Positions 8,354-15,256 of a stretch of DNA of 64,000 bases are shown piece by piece. The notes under the pieces are model-generated. The model was not told the origin of the DNA, ran no database searches, and saw nothing but the letters and a program-made list of their open reading frames with translations. The DNA is from Chromobacterium haemolyticum DSM 19808 (GTDB lineage Bacteria > Pseudomonadota > Gammaproteobacteria > Burkholderiales > Chromobacteriaceae). Position numbers and translations under genes: made by a program. How positions within the stretch are numbered: position 1 is the stretch's first letter; each line of letters begins with the position of its first letter. Location of the stretch: the NCBI RefSeq assembly GCF_000711885.1, contig NZ_JONK01000007.1, forward strand, positions 107,540 through 171,539, read 5' to 3'.

Positions 8354-8384
8354 AACAACGCGCAGTGCCGCACAATGGCGATAT

Positions 8385-8424
8385 TTACCCGGGTAATATA
8401 GACAGAAATTTTACCCGGGTGTAA
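8385..8424. promoter_or_regulatory. tandem TTACCCGGGTAA palindromes before the DUF2239 gene
   Basis: A perfect 12-bp palindrome TTACCCGGGTAA is at 8385-8396 and a second, TTACCCGGGTGTAA, at 8411-8424; the cores start 26 bp apart, roughly two and a half helical turns. They lie 33-72 bp before the DUF2239 start. This looks like a paired operator for a dimeric repressor. No obvious cognate regulator is adjacent. Confidence 0.55.
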
Positions 8425-8456
8425 ATTGGCCACATCTTAACTCTGGTGACTGATAT

Positions 8457-9077
8457 ATGGAATCAGCTACCACATTGCCGTCCTATACCGCGTTTGATGG
8501 GTATCGACATATCGCATCCGGCCTGCTCGCATCAGTCGCACTAGCTGTAAAGCGCGTGATGGAGAATGGCTCCACGGAGCCCATTTTGATCTTCGACAAC
8601 GCGACGGGCCGCACAACCGATGTCGATCTCCGTGGCACAGACGATGAAATTATTTCACGCATCACACAGACAGCGACAGACTCCAACTGTATTCACGGAT
8701 CTAGCAGAGAGTCAGAACATGGCGTGCTTCGCCGCAGGGGTCGTCCAAAACTGGGAGTCGTGGCGCGTGAGATCACGCTGTTGCCACGGCATTGGGATTG
8801 GCTCTCGGCGCAGCCAGAAGGAGCGTCAGTGGCATTGCGGAAGCTCGTCGAGGACGCCAGACGTGCGAATAATCCACGGGACAATCGCCGCGCTGCGCAC
8901 GAACGAGCGTATCACTTCATCTCTGCGATCGCTGGGGATCTCCCCGGATTTGAAGAATCTACGCGTGCGCTATTTGCCGATGACCACATACGATTTAACG
9001 AAATTACCGCAAATTGGCCTGAAGATGTGCGCGTCCACGCAGTAGCACTTGGCTGGCGCAGCACACCATTGAGTTAG
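8457..9077 (+). CDS. DUF2239 family protein
   Basis: This 206-residue soluble protein has the DUF2239 features in order: an N-terminal YTAFDGYRHIASG with VALAVKRVME, then ILIFDNATGRTTDVDLRGTDDEI, a central RGRPKLGVVAREITLLPRHW motif, and the C-terminal RAYHFISAIAGDLPGFEESTRALF block. Function is not known for the family. The GRPKLGV...PRHWDWL part resembles a small DNA-contacting motif, which is only a guess. It is probably under the control of the paired palindromes at 8385-8424. The next gene starts 33 bp downstream on the same strand and could be co-transcribed. Confidence 0.85.
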   Translation: MESATTLPSYTAFDGYRHIASGLLASVALAVKRVMENGSTEPILIFDNATGRTTDVDLRGTDDEIISRITQTATDSNCIHGSSRESEHGVLRRRGRPKLGVVAREITLLPRHWDWLSAQPEGASVALRKLVEDARRANNPRDNRRAAHERAYHFISAIAGDLPGFEESTRALFADDHIRFNEITANWPEDVRVHAVALGWRSTPLS

Positions 9078-9109
9078 CTTCAGTTCCCAACTTGATCCGG
9101 GTCAGGACG

Positions 9110-10018
9110 ATGAAAACCATACAAGCAAACGGCATTAAGCTGGCTTACGAAAGCTTTGGCGACGAAGCCAACCCCACGATCCTCCTCATTGCCGGATTGG
9201 GAACACAGATGATTCGATGGACGGGGCCATTCTGCGAAGAACTAGCCGCGCGAGGCTACCGCGTGATTCGTTTCGACAACCGTGACACCGGTTGTTCGAC
9301 CCATTTCAGCCAATATCCTCCACTGGATTTCAGCGCGTTGGCAGCTACGCTAATGGCAGGACAGCGACCGGACGTTCCTTATACTCTCGACGATATGGCT
9401 GCAGATGCAATCAGTCTGCTTGATTCTCTCTCCATTGATCGGGCACATGTCGTTGGTCGGTCCATGGGTGGCATGATCGCGCAGATTATGGCAAGCGACT
9501 ATTCTGACCGAGTGTTATCCATGACCTCGATCATGTCGAGCTCGGGTAATCCTGCGCTTCCGCAAGCCGAGCCTGACATTATAGCGATGTTGACACGTCC
9601 CGCACCCAATCCTTTCACCGACGAATCGGAATTTTTAGCGCACACCTTCACCTTTGCACAACGCATCGCCGGATCTAGATACCCGTTGGATAAAGAAGCT
9701 TACTGTCTTCTTGCTCTTGAAGAAGCCCGGCGCGCATACAACCCCAGTGGAACCGGGCGACAGATCGCGGCAATGGCCGTCACAGGGGATCGACGTTCAC
9801 GACTGGCTACTATTAGGATGCCTGCGCTCATCGTGCACGGAACAGAAGATCCGCTCATTCTTCCAGCTTGCGGAGAGGACACCGCCACTTCGATCCCGAA
9901 TGCAGACCTCATGCTGCTTGACGGGATGGGGCACGACTTGCCACCCGCGCTCTATCAGTTGATTGTTGGGGCGATAGACCAAAAGGCCCGGCAAGCCACA
10001 ACAATTGAAGTGCCCTGA
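9110..10018 (+). CDS. alpha/beta hydrolase
   Basis: This 302-residue protein has the full alpha/beta-hydrolase layout: strand and oxyanion loop LLIAGLGTQMIRW, the FDNRDTG turn, the nucleophile elbow GRSMGG (Ser near residue 119), the acid in VHGTEDPL and the catalytic His in GMGHDLPP. The closest general type is the esterase/lipase group that includes haloalkane- and lactone-hydrolysing members; the substrate cannot be read from sequence. I chose the ATG at 9110 over one 18 bases upstream because CAGGA is spaced well for it and the protein then begins at the conserved first strand. It follows the DUF2239 gene closely. Confidence 0.85.
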   Translation: MKTIQANGIKLAYESFGDEANPTILLIAGLGTQMIRWTGPFCEELAARGYRVIRFDNRDTGCSTHFSQYPPLDFSALAATLMAGQRPDVPYTLDDMAADAISLLDSLSIDRAHVVGRSMGGMIAQIMASDYSDRVLSMTSIMSSSGNPALPQAEPDIIAMLTRPAPNPFTDESEFLAHTFTFAQRIAGSRYPLDKEAYCLLALEEARRAYNPSGTGRQIAAMAVTGDRRSRLATIRMPALIVHGTEDPLILPACGEDTATSIPNADLMLLDGMGHDLPPALYQLIVGAIDQKARQATTIEVP

Positions 10019-10139
10019 AGATTAAAAGAGTCAAGCGTACGGCAGAGAAGGCGTTGTTGCACAAATCTGGCAAAGGTCTAGCCAAACTAATCTATGAGCC
10101 AACTTAACTTAAGAGTACGGGGTAGGCTCAATGAACCAA
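10019..10139. other. host junction next to the prophage, with an IS-end-like sequence
   Basis: No gene is present. GCGTTGTTGCACAAATC near 10050 resembles the terminal repeats of some IS5-group insertion sequences, but no transposase or second end is seen, so it can only be a relic. The dif-like site follows directly. Confidence 0.35.
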
Positions 10140-10167
10140 TGTTCGCATAATGTATATTATGTCAAAT
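10140..10167. other. dif-like XerC/XerD site, left prophage attachment site (attL)
   Basis: The 28 bp read as an XerC arm TGTTCGCATAA, central hexamer TGTATA and XerD arm TTATGTCAAAT. By my comparison from memory this differs from the E. coli dif at only three positions. The 18-bp stretch ATGTATATTATGTCAAAT (10150-10167) is repeated exactly at 17787-17804, at the other end of the phage genes. Inoviruses of the CTX type integrate at dif through host XerC/XerD without their own integrase, and no integrase gene is present here. Confidence 0.88.
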
Positions 10168-10264
10168 CTTAGAAACATGCGGCGCAGGGTCCACGGCCTG
10201 CTCCAGGCCCTCAAACACCTGTCCTTTTGTACAGGTTAATTAAAACAACACTCTGGCTTGTTGG

Positions 10265-10747
10265 ATGTTCCGACAACAACATTCAGCACAAGAAATGAAA
10301 CGCAGCAATCCGTGGTGTGAGTTTGAATGCAGCCCTGACGAGCTTGTCAGGGCTGTTTGTTTTGGTGACATCGAACAGATGGCCAACGAGCTGGGCATTC
10401 CCGCACAAGAGTTGGCCTACTATCGCAGCGGCAGAAAGCCCGTGCCCAAGGTCGTTTACCTGTACCTCACGTTGAGATCCTCTATCAGGCTTGGCGATCA
10501 ATTCGGCCCGTTCCGAGGCTTCAGGCTAGACGACCGTGGAGACGCTCTTGTGTGCCCAGCCACAGGAGAACGCATCAACTATGAAGAAGTCGCCTTCATG
10601 AGCCAGTACCGCAATGCGCGACGCCTCGCAGCCCAGCAAGCAGACCTCATCGAACGCTTGATGACTCAGCGCGATTTCTACCGCGACAACTGCCACCGAC
10701 AAGCCCGCTTCGGCATGCTGTTGAACAGGCTCCTGGGCGACGATTAA
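10265..10747 (+). CDS. inovirus putative regulatory protein with helix-turn-helix
   Basis: This 160-residue protein contains a probable helix-turn-helix around residues 40-65 (MANELGIPAQELAYYRSGRKPVP) followed by a helical C-terminal half rich in Arg and Gln (residues 110-155). I do not recognise a named family; a phage transcription regulator is the best inference. A downstream ATG at 10295 (protein starting MKRSNPWCEF) is a possible true start, because the duplicate copy at 17866-18050 shows AGGA in front of that codon. The gene lies just inside attL. Its second copy is truncated by an internal deletion. Confidence 0.6.
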   Translation: MFRQQHSAQEMKRSNPWCEFECSPDELVRAVCFGDIEQMANELGIPAQELAYYRSGRKPVPKVVYLYLTLRSSIRLGDQFGPFRGFRLDDRGDALVCPATGERINYEEVAFMSQYRNARRLAAQQADLIERLMTQRDFYRDNCHRQARFGMLLNRLLGDD

Positions 10748-10903
10748 AGGCGGGTTCCCTTCGGTGATGAAGTCTCAAAATGAGACAAAAGACGGGTATT
10801 ACTGAGTCACCCGTCTTGATGGGCGGCTTACGCCGCCCGCGCTACGCGCCCTGCTCCGCTGGAGCGCTCAGCGTCGCTCGACACTCGCGCCGCACCGCGC
10901 TCC
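10748..10903. other. noncoding spacer leading into the conserved hairpin block
   Basis: An open frame starting at 10780 runs through this GC-rich stretch to 11544, but the composition and palindromes (GGGCGGCTTACGCCGCCC near 10820) speak for structured noncoding DNA, not protein. In the second phage copy most of this segment is missing. Confidence 0.4.
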
Positions 10904-11073
10904 GCTCGCAGGCTTGCCCCATGGCATTCAACGCCAAAAAAGACAAAAGCCCCTCGCCGGGAGGCAGTCCCCGGGGATGCTCGGGCAAGCCCTCAATCCC
11001 CGGGCACAGCCCGGAGGGTTTTAACGTGGTGATGGCGTCAAGGGCGCAGATCCTCGCCCGGTCCACGGCTCCG
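10904..11073. other. conserved structured noncoding block, candidate phage origin or packaging signal (copy A)
   Basis: About 170 bp rich in nested G/C palindromes (CCCCTCGCCGGGAGG, CAGTCCCCGGGGATG, CCCCGGGCACAGCCCGG, then GGGTTTT). It is nearly identical to 18043-18210, with only about ten differences and two one-base gaps, while the neighbouring 10265 gene is broken in that copy. Filamentous phages carry their plus/minus origins and the packaging hairpin in one noncoding intergenic region, and this is the only such region in the prophage. Which hairpin does what is unknown. Confidence 0.6.
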
Positions 11074-11190
11074 CCGCGGCTGCGGCCTCCGGTCTATCCC
11101 TTGACCCCAGGCAACGATCTAACGCGCACGTTGGCGCGAGATAGGGCTATTCGATTAGCATTGACCTTCTACAGAGAAAAGGGGGACGGC

Positions 11191-11544
11191 ATGAAGCGGC
11201 TTAGTTTGGTATTACTAATGGTCTGGACAATCGCCGAGGCCGATGTGATTGAGTGCAAGTCTGCGGACGGTAAAAGCCATCTGACGAACGAAGCAGCCTG
11301 CCCACCAGGAACTACCCTCAAACGCACAATGGCAAAAGAACTGAAACCTGCGCAAGACGATCTCCTATCAACATTAGAAGCGCCTAGGTTGCGCGAAACC
11401 AGGCCAAAAAGAAGCTGCTCTGTATTGCTCAGCCTAAGAAGCTACTACCGAGGCGAGCTCAAGAAAAACAAAACAGAAACCGTGTCTAAGTTGATAGAGG
11501 TTGAAACAGAACTAGCCCTTAATGGATGTAAGACCGTGTTCTAA
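11191..11544 (+). CDS. small exported phage-associated protein, DUF4124-like
   Basis: The 117-residue product begins with a signal peptide (MKRLSLVLLMVWTIAEA) followed by VIECKSADGKSHLTNEAACPPGT, a Cys-containing motif that resembles the DUF4124 domain of exported proteins. A conserved C-terminal part follows (KRSCSVLLSLRSYY ... ELALNGC). AAAAGGGGGA precedes the ATG, which is why I start here and not at the far upstream start of the same open frame. A paralogue lies at 18351-18884 beyond the right att site with the same head and tail. It is not a known inovirus structural protein; it may be a lysogenic-conversion or moron-type gene. A strong terminator follows at 11563. Confidence 0.75.
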   Translation: MKRLSLVLLMVWTIAEADVIECKSADGKSHLTNEAACPPGTTLKRTMAKELKPAQDDLLSTLEAPRLRETRPKRSCSVLLSLRSYYRGELKKNKTETVSKLIEVETELALNGCKTVF

Positions 11545-11562
11545 GTAGACCAATACGAAGTA

Positions 11563-11591
11563 AAGCCCGGGAAATACACCCGGGCTTTTTT
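11563..11591 (+). terminator. Rho-independent terminator after the exported protein gene
   Basis: A 9-bp perfect stem AAGCCCGGG / CCCGGGCTT with a 7-nt loop is followed by a run of six T residues, 18 bases after the stop codon. It separates this plus-strand gene from the convergent phage structural operon. Confidence 0.9.
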
Positions 11592-11609
11592 GTGGAATGT
11601 TATTTTTCG

Positions 11610-11834
11610 TTACGGTAACGATTTATGGCGTTTAGGCATCGGATATCTTCGCACCAGGTAGCGCGCAAAACGCCAGAAAATTGGGCGTGTCAGTAGAGAG
11701 AGCCAAGTCACCAATGTGCGGAAGCCAGGCTCGAGCATTGCCCAAAATAGCAGGGCTAGGAATGCTGAGACAAAGCCAATGGTCATGACTATGAGTATGA
11801 AATCCTGAACGTAGACGTGCATAAGTTGTTGCAT
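11610..11834 (-). CDS. small inovirus membrane protein
   Basis: This 74-residue protein has one strong membrane helix (about residues 11-33), a second hydrophobic segment near 40-58 and a basic tail (RRYPMPKRHK). It is the last gene of the minus-strand phage operon, 12 bp behind zot. Family not recognised; it could help assembly at the inner membrane. Its stop codon overlaps a GTTACGGTAAC dyad at 11608-11620. A truncated relative remains in the second phage copy around 18908-18960, where a FEPGLRTL stretch is still readable. Confidence 0.6.
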   Translation of the reverse strand: MQQLMHVYVQDFILIVMTIGFVSAFLALLFWAMLEPGFRTLVTWLSLLTRPIFWRFARYLVRRYPMPKRHKSLP

Positions 11835-11846
11835 AGCGCTGACTCC

Positions 11847-12959
11847 TTACTTGACGGCCCTAGATCCATTGATGGGTTCAAAAAAGCGTTCGTTGCCTAT
11901 CCCTACGACGGTAGGTTGCGGGCTGGTCTGTGATCGTTGCGGTGGCTGGGGTAGCTGTTGATTAACTAATTGGGTGTTCTCATGCAGCTGCCGTTCATCG
12001 ACATACGGATCGAACTGGGAGCGAGCTACACGCTCTCTGCACATGAAGTCTGGCAGATCCACCTGTGTGCCCTGCTGGCTGTAGCAGGCGCACCGCTTCG
12101 CGCTGGATATACACGCAACAATCCTTGGAAATGTCTTAGGCGTCGCCAAGTCATCAAAGCGAGGCTCAGACTCCGGCGCCCCTGTCATGCGCGGCACCCT
12201 CGCTGCAGCATACTCAACGGGTGTCAGTGCACGTTTTGATTGAGCTGGGGCGCTCTGGGCTTGTGTGGTGGCAGGCTGGCTAGCTGACACTTTTGTACCA
12301 AGCGAGTCAGCATCTTTTTTGCCCAAAGTGCCGACCAACTTGATTGAGAAGTAAATGGATACGACGGCAAGCACCAAGAAAAACAAGAACGCCCATATTT
12401 TTTTTGGAATCTGGATTTTATGGGTATGAGCCTCAGCCGAAACATACCACTTAAAAACTTCTTTCGGATAAATGAACTTGGACTTGTCCAAGCAATCGGC
12501 TTTAACCGCCCTGCTGTTTGGACTTTGTTGGCAACCATCCCACTTGAGCACTTGGGCCGCATGGGCACCAAAAATGCGTAATAGGTGAATGTGCTTGCCA
12601 ATCAGGTCCTTTAAGTGTGTGTCAAAAAGCTTGGTGCCCTGGGTGATCAAATACACATCAAGCCCCAGGTGGCGATGGGTTTCAAATTCGCTGATGTACT
12701 TTGGCACCTGGGCACCATTCGGGCGTTTAGGAAAAACCTTCTGAAACTCATCAATCACGACGATGGCCATACTTGGCAGCTCGTACCACTTGTGCGGATC
12801 TTCAAGCTCAACCCACCCTAAATGCTCCTTGCCATAGTCGGTAAGTTTAATTCCGTAATAATAAACCTGACGATCTTCACGCTTCGCAATTTCAGCCAGG
12901 GTTTTGAGAGTGTACAAGGTTTTGCCGGAGCCTGGGACAGCAGTAATTAGCGTGATCAC
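11847..12959 (-). CDS. zot: zonular occludens toxin-like assembly ATPase (Zot / pI)
   Basis: This 370-residue protein is the inovirus morphogenesis ATPase. It shows a Walker A motif AVPGSGKT at residues 7-14, a Walker B strand AIVVIDE at 65-71, the Zot-typical segment ISEFETHRHLGLDVYLITQG, and a single membrane helix near 188-208 followed by a periplasmic tail with cysteines. In filamentous phages this protein drives extrusion of the virion through the inner membrane. The name comes from the Vibrio CTX protein, whose periplasmic tail is enterotoxic; that activity should not be assumed here. Its start overlaps the pVI-like gene by four bases. Confidence 0.93.
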   Translation of the reverse strand: MITLITAVPGSGKTLYTLKTLAEIAKREDRQVYYYGIKLTDYGKEHLGWVELEDPHKWYELPSMAIVVIDEFQKVFPKRPNGAQVPKYISEFETHRHLGLDVYLITQGTKLFDTHLKDLIGKHIHLLRIFGAHAAQVLKWDGCQQSPNSRAVKADCLDKSKFIYPKEVFKWYVSAEAHTHKIQIPKKIWAFLFFLVLAVVSIYFSIKLVGTLGKKDADSLGTKVSASQPATTQAQSAPAQSKRALTPVEYAAARVPRMTGAPESEPRFDDLATPKTFPRIVACISSAKRCACYSQQGTQVDLPDFMCRERVARSQFDPYVDERQLHENTQLVNQQLPQPPQRSQTSPQPTVVGIGNERFFEPINGSRAVK

Positions 12960-13270
12960 GACTTAAACCCCTTCCATTTGCTGCGCACCACATTGCCCGC
13001 TTTATCCATTCCGTCCAATGTTGCACGAATGGTTAAAGCAGAAATCATAATGGATATAGCAGTACCAAAGCCGGACATTGACATTATTGAAGCAATGGCA
13101 ACTGGCACGGATGCAGCGCTGCTAGTGATAGAATTCTTTAACAGTGCAAACAAGGAAGATACGCCGGAATAAGTAATCATGCCAAAGCCAACTGCTCCAA
13201 TAATTCTGGATATAACAGACTCTAGCAGAGTGGCCACAATGGCCCACACTAAACCAAGGAGCATTTGCAT
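12956..13270 (-). CDS. inovirus minor coat protein, pVI / DUF2523-like
   Basis: This 104-residue, very hydrophobic protein has three membrane segments (about residues 3-22, 28-48 and 55-80) and a basic C-terminus (RSKWKGFKS), the usual form of pVI-like/DUF2523 proteins between pIII and zot in inoviruses. Such proteins cap the adsorption end of the virion together with pIII. It overlaps the start of zot by four bases and touches the upstream pIII-like gene by one base, indicating translational coupling. Confidence 0.78.
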   Translation of the reverse strand: MQMLLGLVWAIVATLLESVISRIIGAVGFGMITYSGVSSLFALLKNSITSSAASVPVAIASIMSMSGFGTAISIMISALTIRATLDGMDKAGNVVRSKWKGFKS

Positions 13271-14736
13271 TATTTAATCCTCCCCGAAAAAATAATAAAG
13301 CCAGAAATCACGAACGCAATAGCAATGACTATGGGGCGCACAAATTGAGCAATAGTGCACCACGGGGAATATGTGAGTTTTAAGCGACCTGCGGCACCAC
13401 CAATAGAATAATCAACGAAATAATCCGGCGGGCAGGATGAAGTGCCAAACACAAAGTCACGCGTATCCAACATTGAGCCTAAATCACCACCAATATCACC
13501 AGACAAGCCGGATTTATCCGGGTTAAACGATGGAGGCGCAGAATCACACAAAAAGGAAAGCATGCCGGTGTAATTGCATTTGTCACCCGGTTTATCACCC
13601 TCCCCTGGTTTCCCTCCTGGGGAAGATGCATCGCCCTTGCCACCACCAGTATTGCCGCCGGTATTGCCTCCATTGTTACCGCCTCCTCCAGGCGTGCCGC
13701 CAGTTCCACCAGTGCCGCCCGTTCCGCCGGTAGAGCCACCAGGACCGGATGTAGGATCAACGCACACCGTTTTGCCTCCCACGCCAACGGCATTCCATCC
13801 AGAAGGACACGTTGCGCCATCAGTTGGGACATGAGACGGATTGCATTCGAGCTGGTTATTCTTAATTCGACCAACATAGCCAGCAGCACAATTTCCATTG
13901 GCATCTTTCCCTGTTGAAAGATCAACCGGTGGTTTTTCAGATGGTTGGATCGGTCCTCCAGCAAAACAACCAGTCACCCCATTTACAGTACCAAACGACT
14001 CGCCAGGAGCGCATTGATTAGGACTAGGCGCACCTTCTGTGTTATCAGGATCGCCATTAGGTAAACGAGCGCAGGCTTGGCCGTTATATGAAAACTTGCC
14101 AGTGAGCGGAAAATTACTTGTAATTCGGCAGCCAGTTCCTTCCACCATCAAGCAACCAGGTGCTTGAGTGTTTACGTTGTCACACATTCTGGAACGGCCA
14201 GCGATCTTATCCGCGAACCTGGAAACGTCTACTGATTTTCCAGACAAGGAGGCACAGTAATTTGAAAGCTGCACACCGGTACAAACAGGCTCTGCGGGAG
14301 GCCCTGAGTTTGAGCATGTTGTTTTGTCTTGCGATAAGACATAGCCAGATGGGCAATAAGGATTTCCAGGCATTGTGCACGTTGATTTATCGGCAGACAG
14401 CCTATAGCCAGCAGGGCAAGAATAATCTGTATCGTATGAAAGCGAAGTCGTCCAAGTACCGAAATCTGTCGCAGACTCACGCAATAAGCCACGACCAGCG
14501 GGAGAGCAAGAATAACCCTTTGTACCGGCTGCATTATTGCGAGCAGTGCGCGCAGCACACGCAGCCTTTTCATTCGGATAGCTTGAATTCATCCAAGAAT
14601 CAAAAACCTCGCCAATCGAATCAATTGATTTTGTTGTCGCCGGATCATTTAATGCCGGAATGGTGTCGGCAAAACTAAGAGAAAAGAATCCAAAAGGCCC
14701 CAATAAGAGCGATAAAAACAATATAACCTTCCACAT
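13270..14736 (-). CDS. inovirus adsorption protein, pIII-like
   Basis: The 488-residue protein has an N-terminal signal peptide (MWKVILFLSLLLGPFGFFSL...FA) and Cys-rich extracellular domains (repeated CPAGY/CPSGY motifs around residues 105-150). A glycine-rich linker (GGTGGTGGT, then GGNNGGNTGG, about residues 340-385) and a single C-terminal membrane helix (FVRPIVIAIAFVISGFIIF) ending in a short basic tail follow. This is the layout of the minor coat protein that binds pili and the TolA co-receptor. I start at the ATG at 14736 because GGGGGTG sits just before it and the signal peptide begins there. It follows the coat gene and its terminator. Confidence 0.85.
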   Translation of the reverse strand: MWKVILFLSLLLGPFGFFSLSFADTIPALNDPATTKSIDSIGEVFDSWMNSSYPNEKAACAARTARNNAAGTKGYSCSPAGRGLLRESATDFGTWTTSLSYDTDYSCPAGYRLSADKSTCTMPGNPYCPSGYVLSQDKTTCSNSGPPAEPVCTGVQLSNYCASLSGKSVDVSRFADKIAGRSRMCDNVNTQAPGCLMVEGTGCRITSNFPLTGKFSYNGQACARLPNGDPDNTEGAPSPNQCAPGESFGTVNGVTGCFAGGPIQPSEKPPVDLSTGKDANGNCAAGYVGRIKNNQLECNPSHVPTDGATCPSGWNAVGVGGKTVCVDPTSGPGGSTGGTGGTGGTGGTPGGGGNNGGNTGGNTGGGKGDASSPGGKPGEGDKPGDKCNYTGMLSFLCDSAPPSFNPDKSGLSGDIGGDLGSMLDTRDFVFGTSSCPPDYFVDYSIGGAAGRLKLTYSPWCTIAQFVRPIVIAIAFVISGFIIFSGRIK

Positions 14737-14750
14737 GTCACCCCCAGATA

Positions 14751-14772
14751 AAAAAAGGGGGCCGAAGCCCCC
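14751..14772 (-). terminator. intrinsic terminator behind the major coat gene
   Basis: On the minus strand a GGGGGC / GCCCCC stem with a four-base loop is followed by a run of T residues and lies between the coat protein stop and the pIII-like start. Filamentous phages place a terminator here so that coat protein mRNA greatly exceeds that of the downstream genes. Confidence 0.9.
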
Positions 14773-14789
14773 GGCAGGTTTAATGCGGC

Positions 14790-14999
14790 TTAAAAAGCCT
14801 TTTTGACCAGCTGGTAGCACTTCGCAAGAGCGAAGATAGACAGCACCGCTACGCCGATAGCAGAAATCGCCGTGGCACCGGCAGCAATGGTCGAAGTGAT
14901 ATCGCCAGTATCAATGCTGACCGGTGCAGCAAACGCCGGAGCCGCAGCACCAACCGCAACCAGAACACCCGCCAGTTTCACAAAAGTGAATTTTTTCAT
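14790..14999 (-). CDS. inovirus major coat protein (pVIII-like) precursor
   Basis: The 69-residue precursor has a 24-residue signal peptide (MKKFTFVKLAG...APAFA). The 45-residue mature protein begins APVSIDTGDITS, continues with one membrane helix (AISAIGVAVLSIFALAKCY) and ends in a basic tail (QLVKKAF) that would contact the DNA. Size, order and charge pattern match filamentous phage major coat proteins. AGGAG lies nine bases before the ATG at 14999, which fixes the start. It is followed by the terminator at 14751-14772. Confidence 0.92.
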   Translation of the reverse strand: MKKFTFVKLAGVLVAVGAAAPAFAAPVSIDTGDITSTIAAGATAISAIGVAVLSIFALAKCYQLVKKAF

Positions 15000-15010
15000 T
15001 TCAAAATCTC

Positions 15011-15256
15011 CTAAGAATCGCCCGTTTGATTGGACAGTGAGTTTTTCAAAGCACGGAAAAGAAATGCAAGAGCCCACAAACTGCCAACAGCAAGCGCAAT
15101 TGCGGCCCCCTGCTCTAGCGTCAACGGAGGAAAAACCGAAGACGTAGCGGCGGCATATTCGGCTTGTGTCAACGCCAAATAACCAGCGCAGGTTTGCGGG
15201 GCGTCGGCGGTAATCGCGACAGACCCGGATGCATTAGGAATGAGGCACAGCGGCAT
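15011..15256 (-). CDS. small inovirus membrane protein, probable minor coat
   Basis: This 81-residue protein has an N-terminal part with two cysteines (PLCLIPN; QTCAGY) and one membrane helix (about residues 47-68, GAAIALAVGSLWALAFLF) with a basic then polar tail. Position between Rep and the major coat gene matches the small pVII/pIX-type or CTX-type minor coat proteins. Its start overlaps the end of the rep gene by 23 bases. Exact identity cannot be told from sequence. Confidence 0.7.
   Translation of the reverse strand: MPLCLIPNASGSVAITADAPQTCAGYLALTQAEYAAATSSVFPPLTLEQGAAIALAVGSLWALAFLFRALKNSLSNQTGDS

Noticed and set aside
10019..10139. Complete insertion sequence left of the prophage
   Set aside because: Only an IS5-like end-sequence resemblance is seen; no transposase and no second end.
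10780..11190. N-terminal extension of the exported-protein frame (open from 10780)
   Set aside because: It would translate the palindromic noncoding block conserved at 18043-18210, has no ribosome site, and the real signal peptide begins at 11191 behind AAAAGGGGGA.
11847..12959. Treating Zot as a proven toxin
   Set aside because: The protein has the assembly-ATPase features needed by every inovirus; enterotoxic activity depends on the periplasmic tail and cannot be read here.
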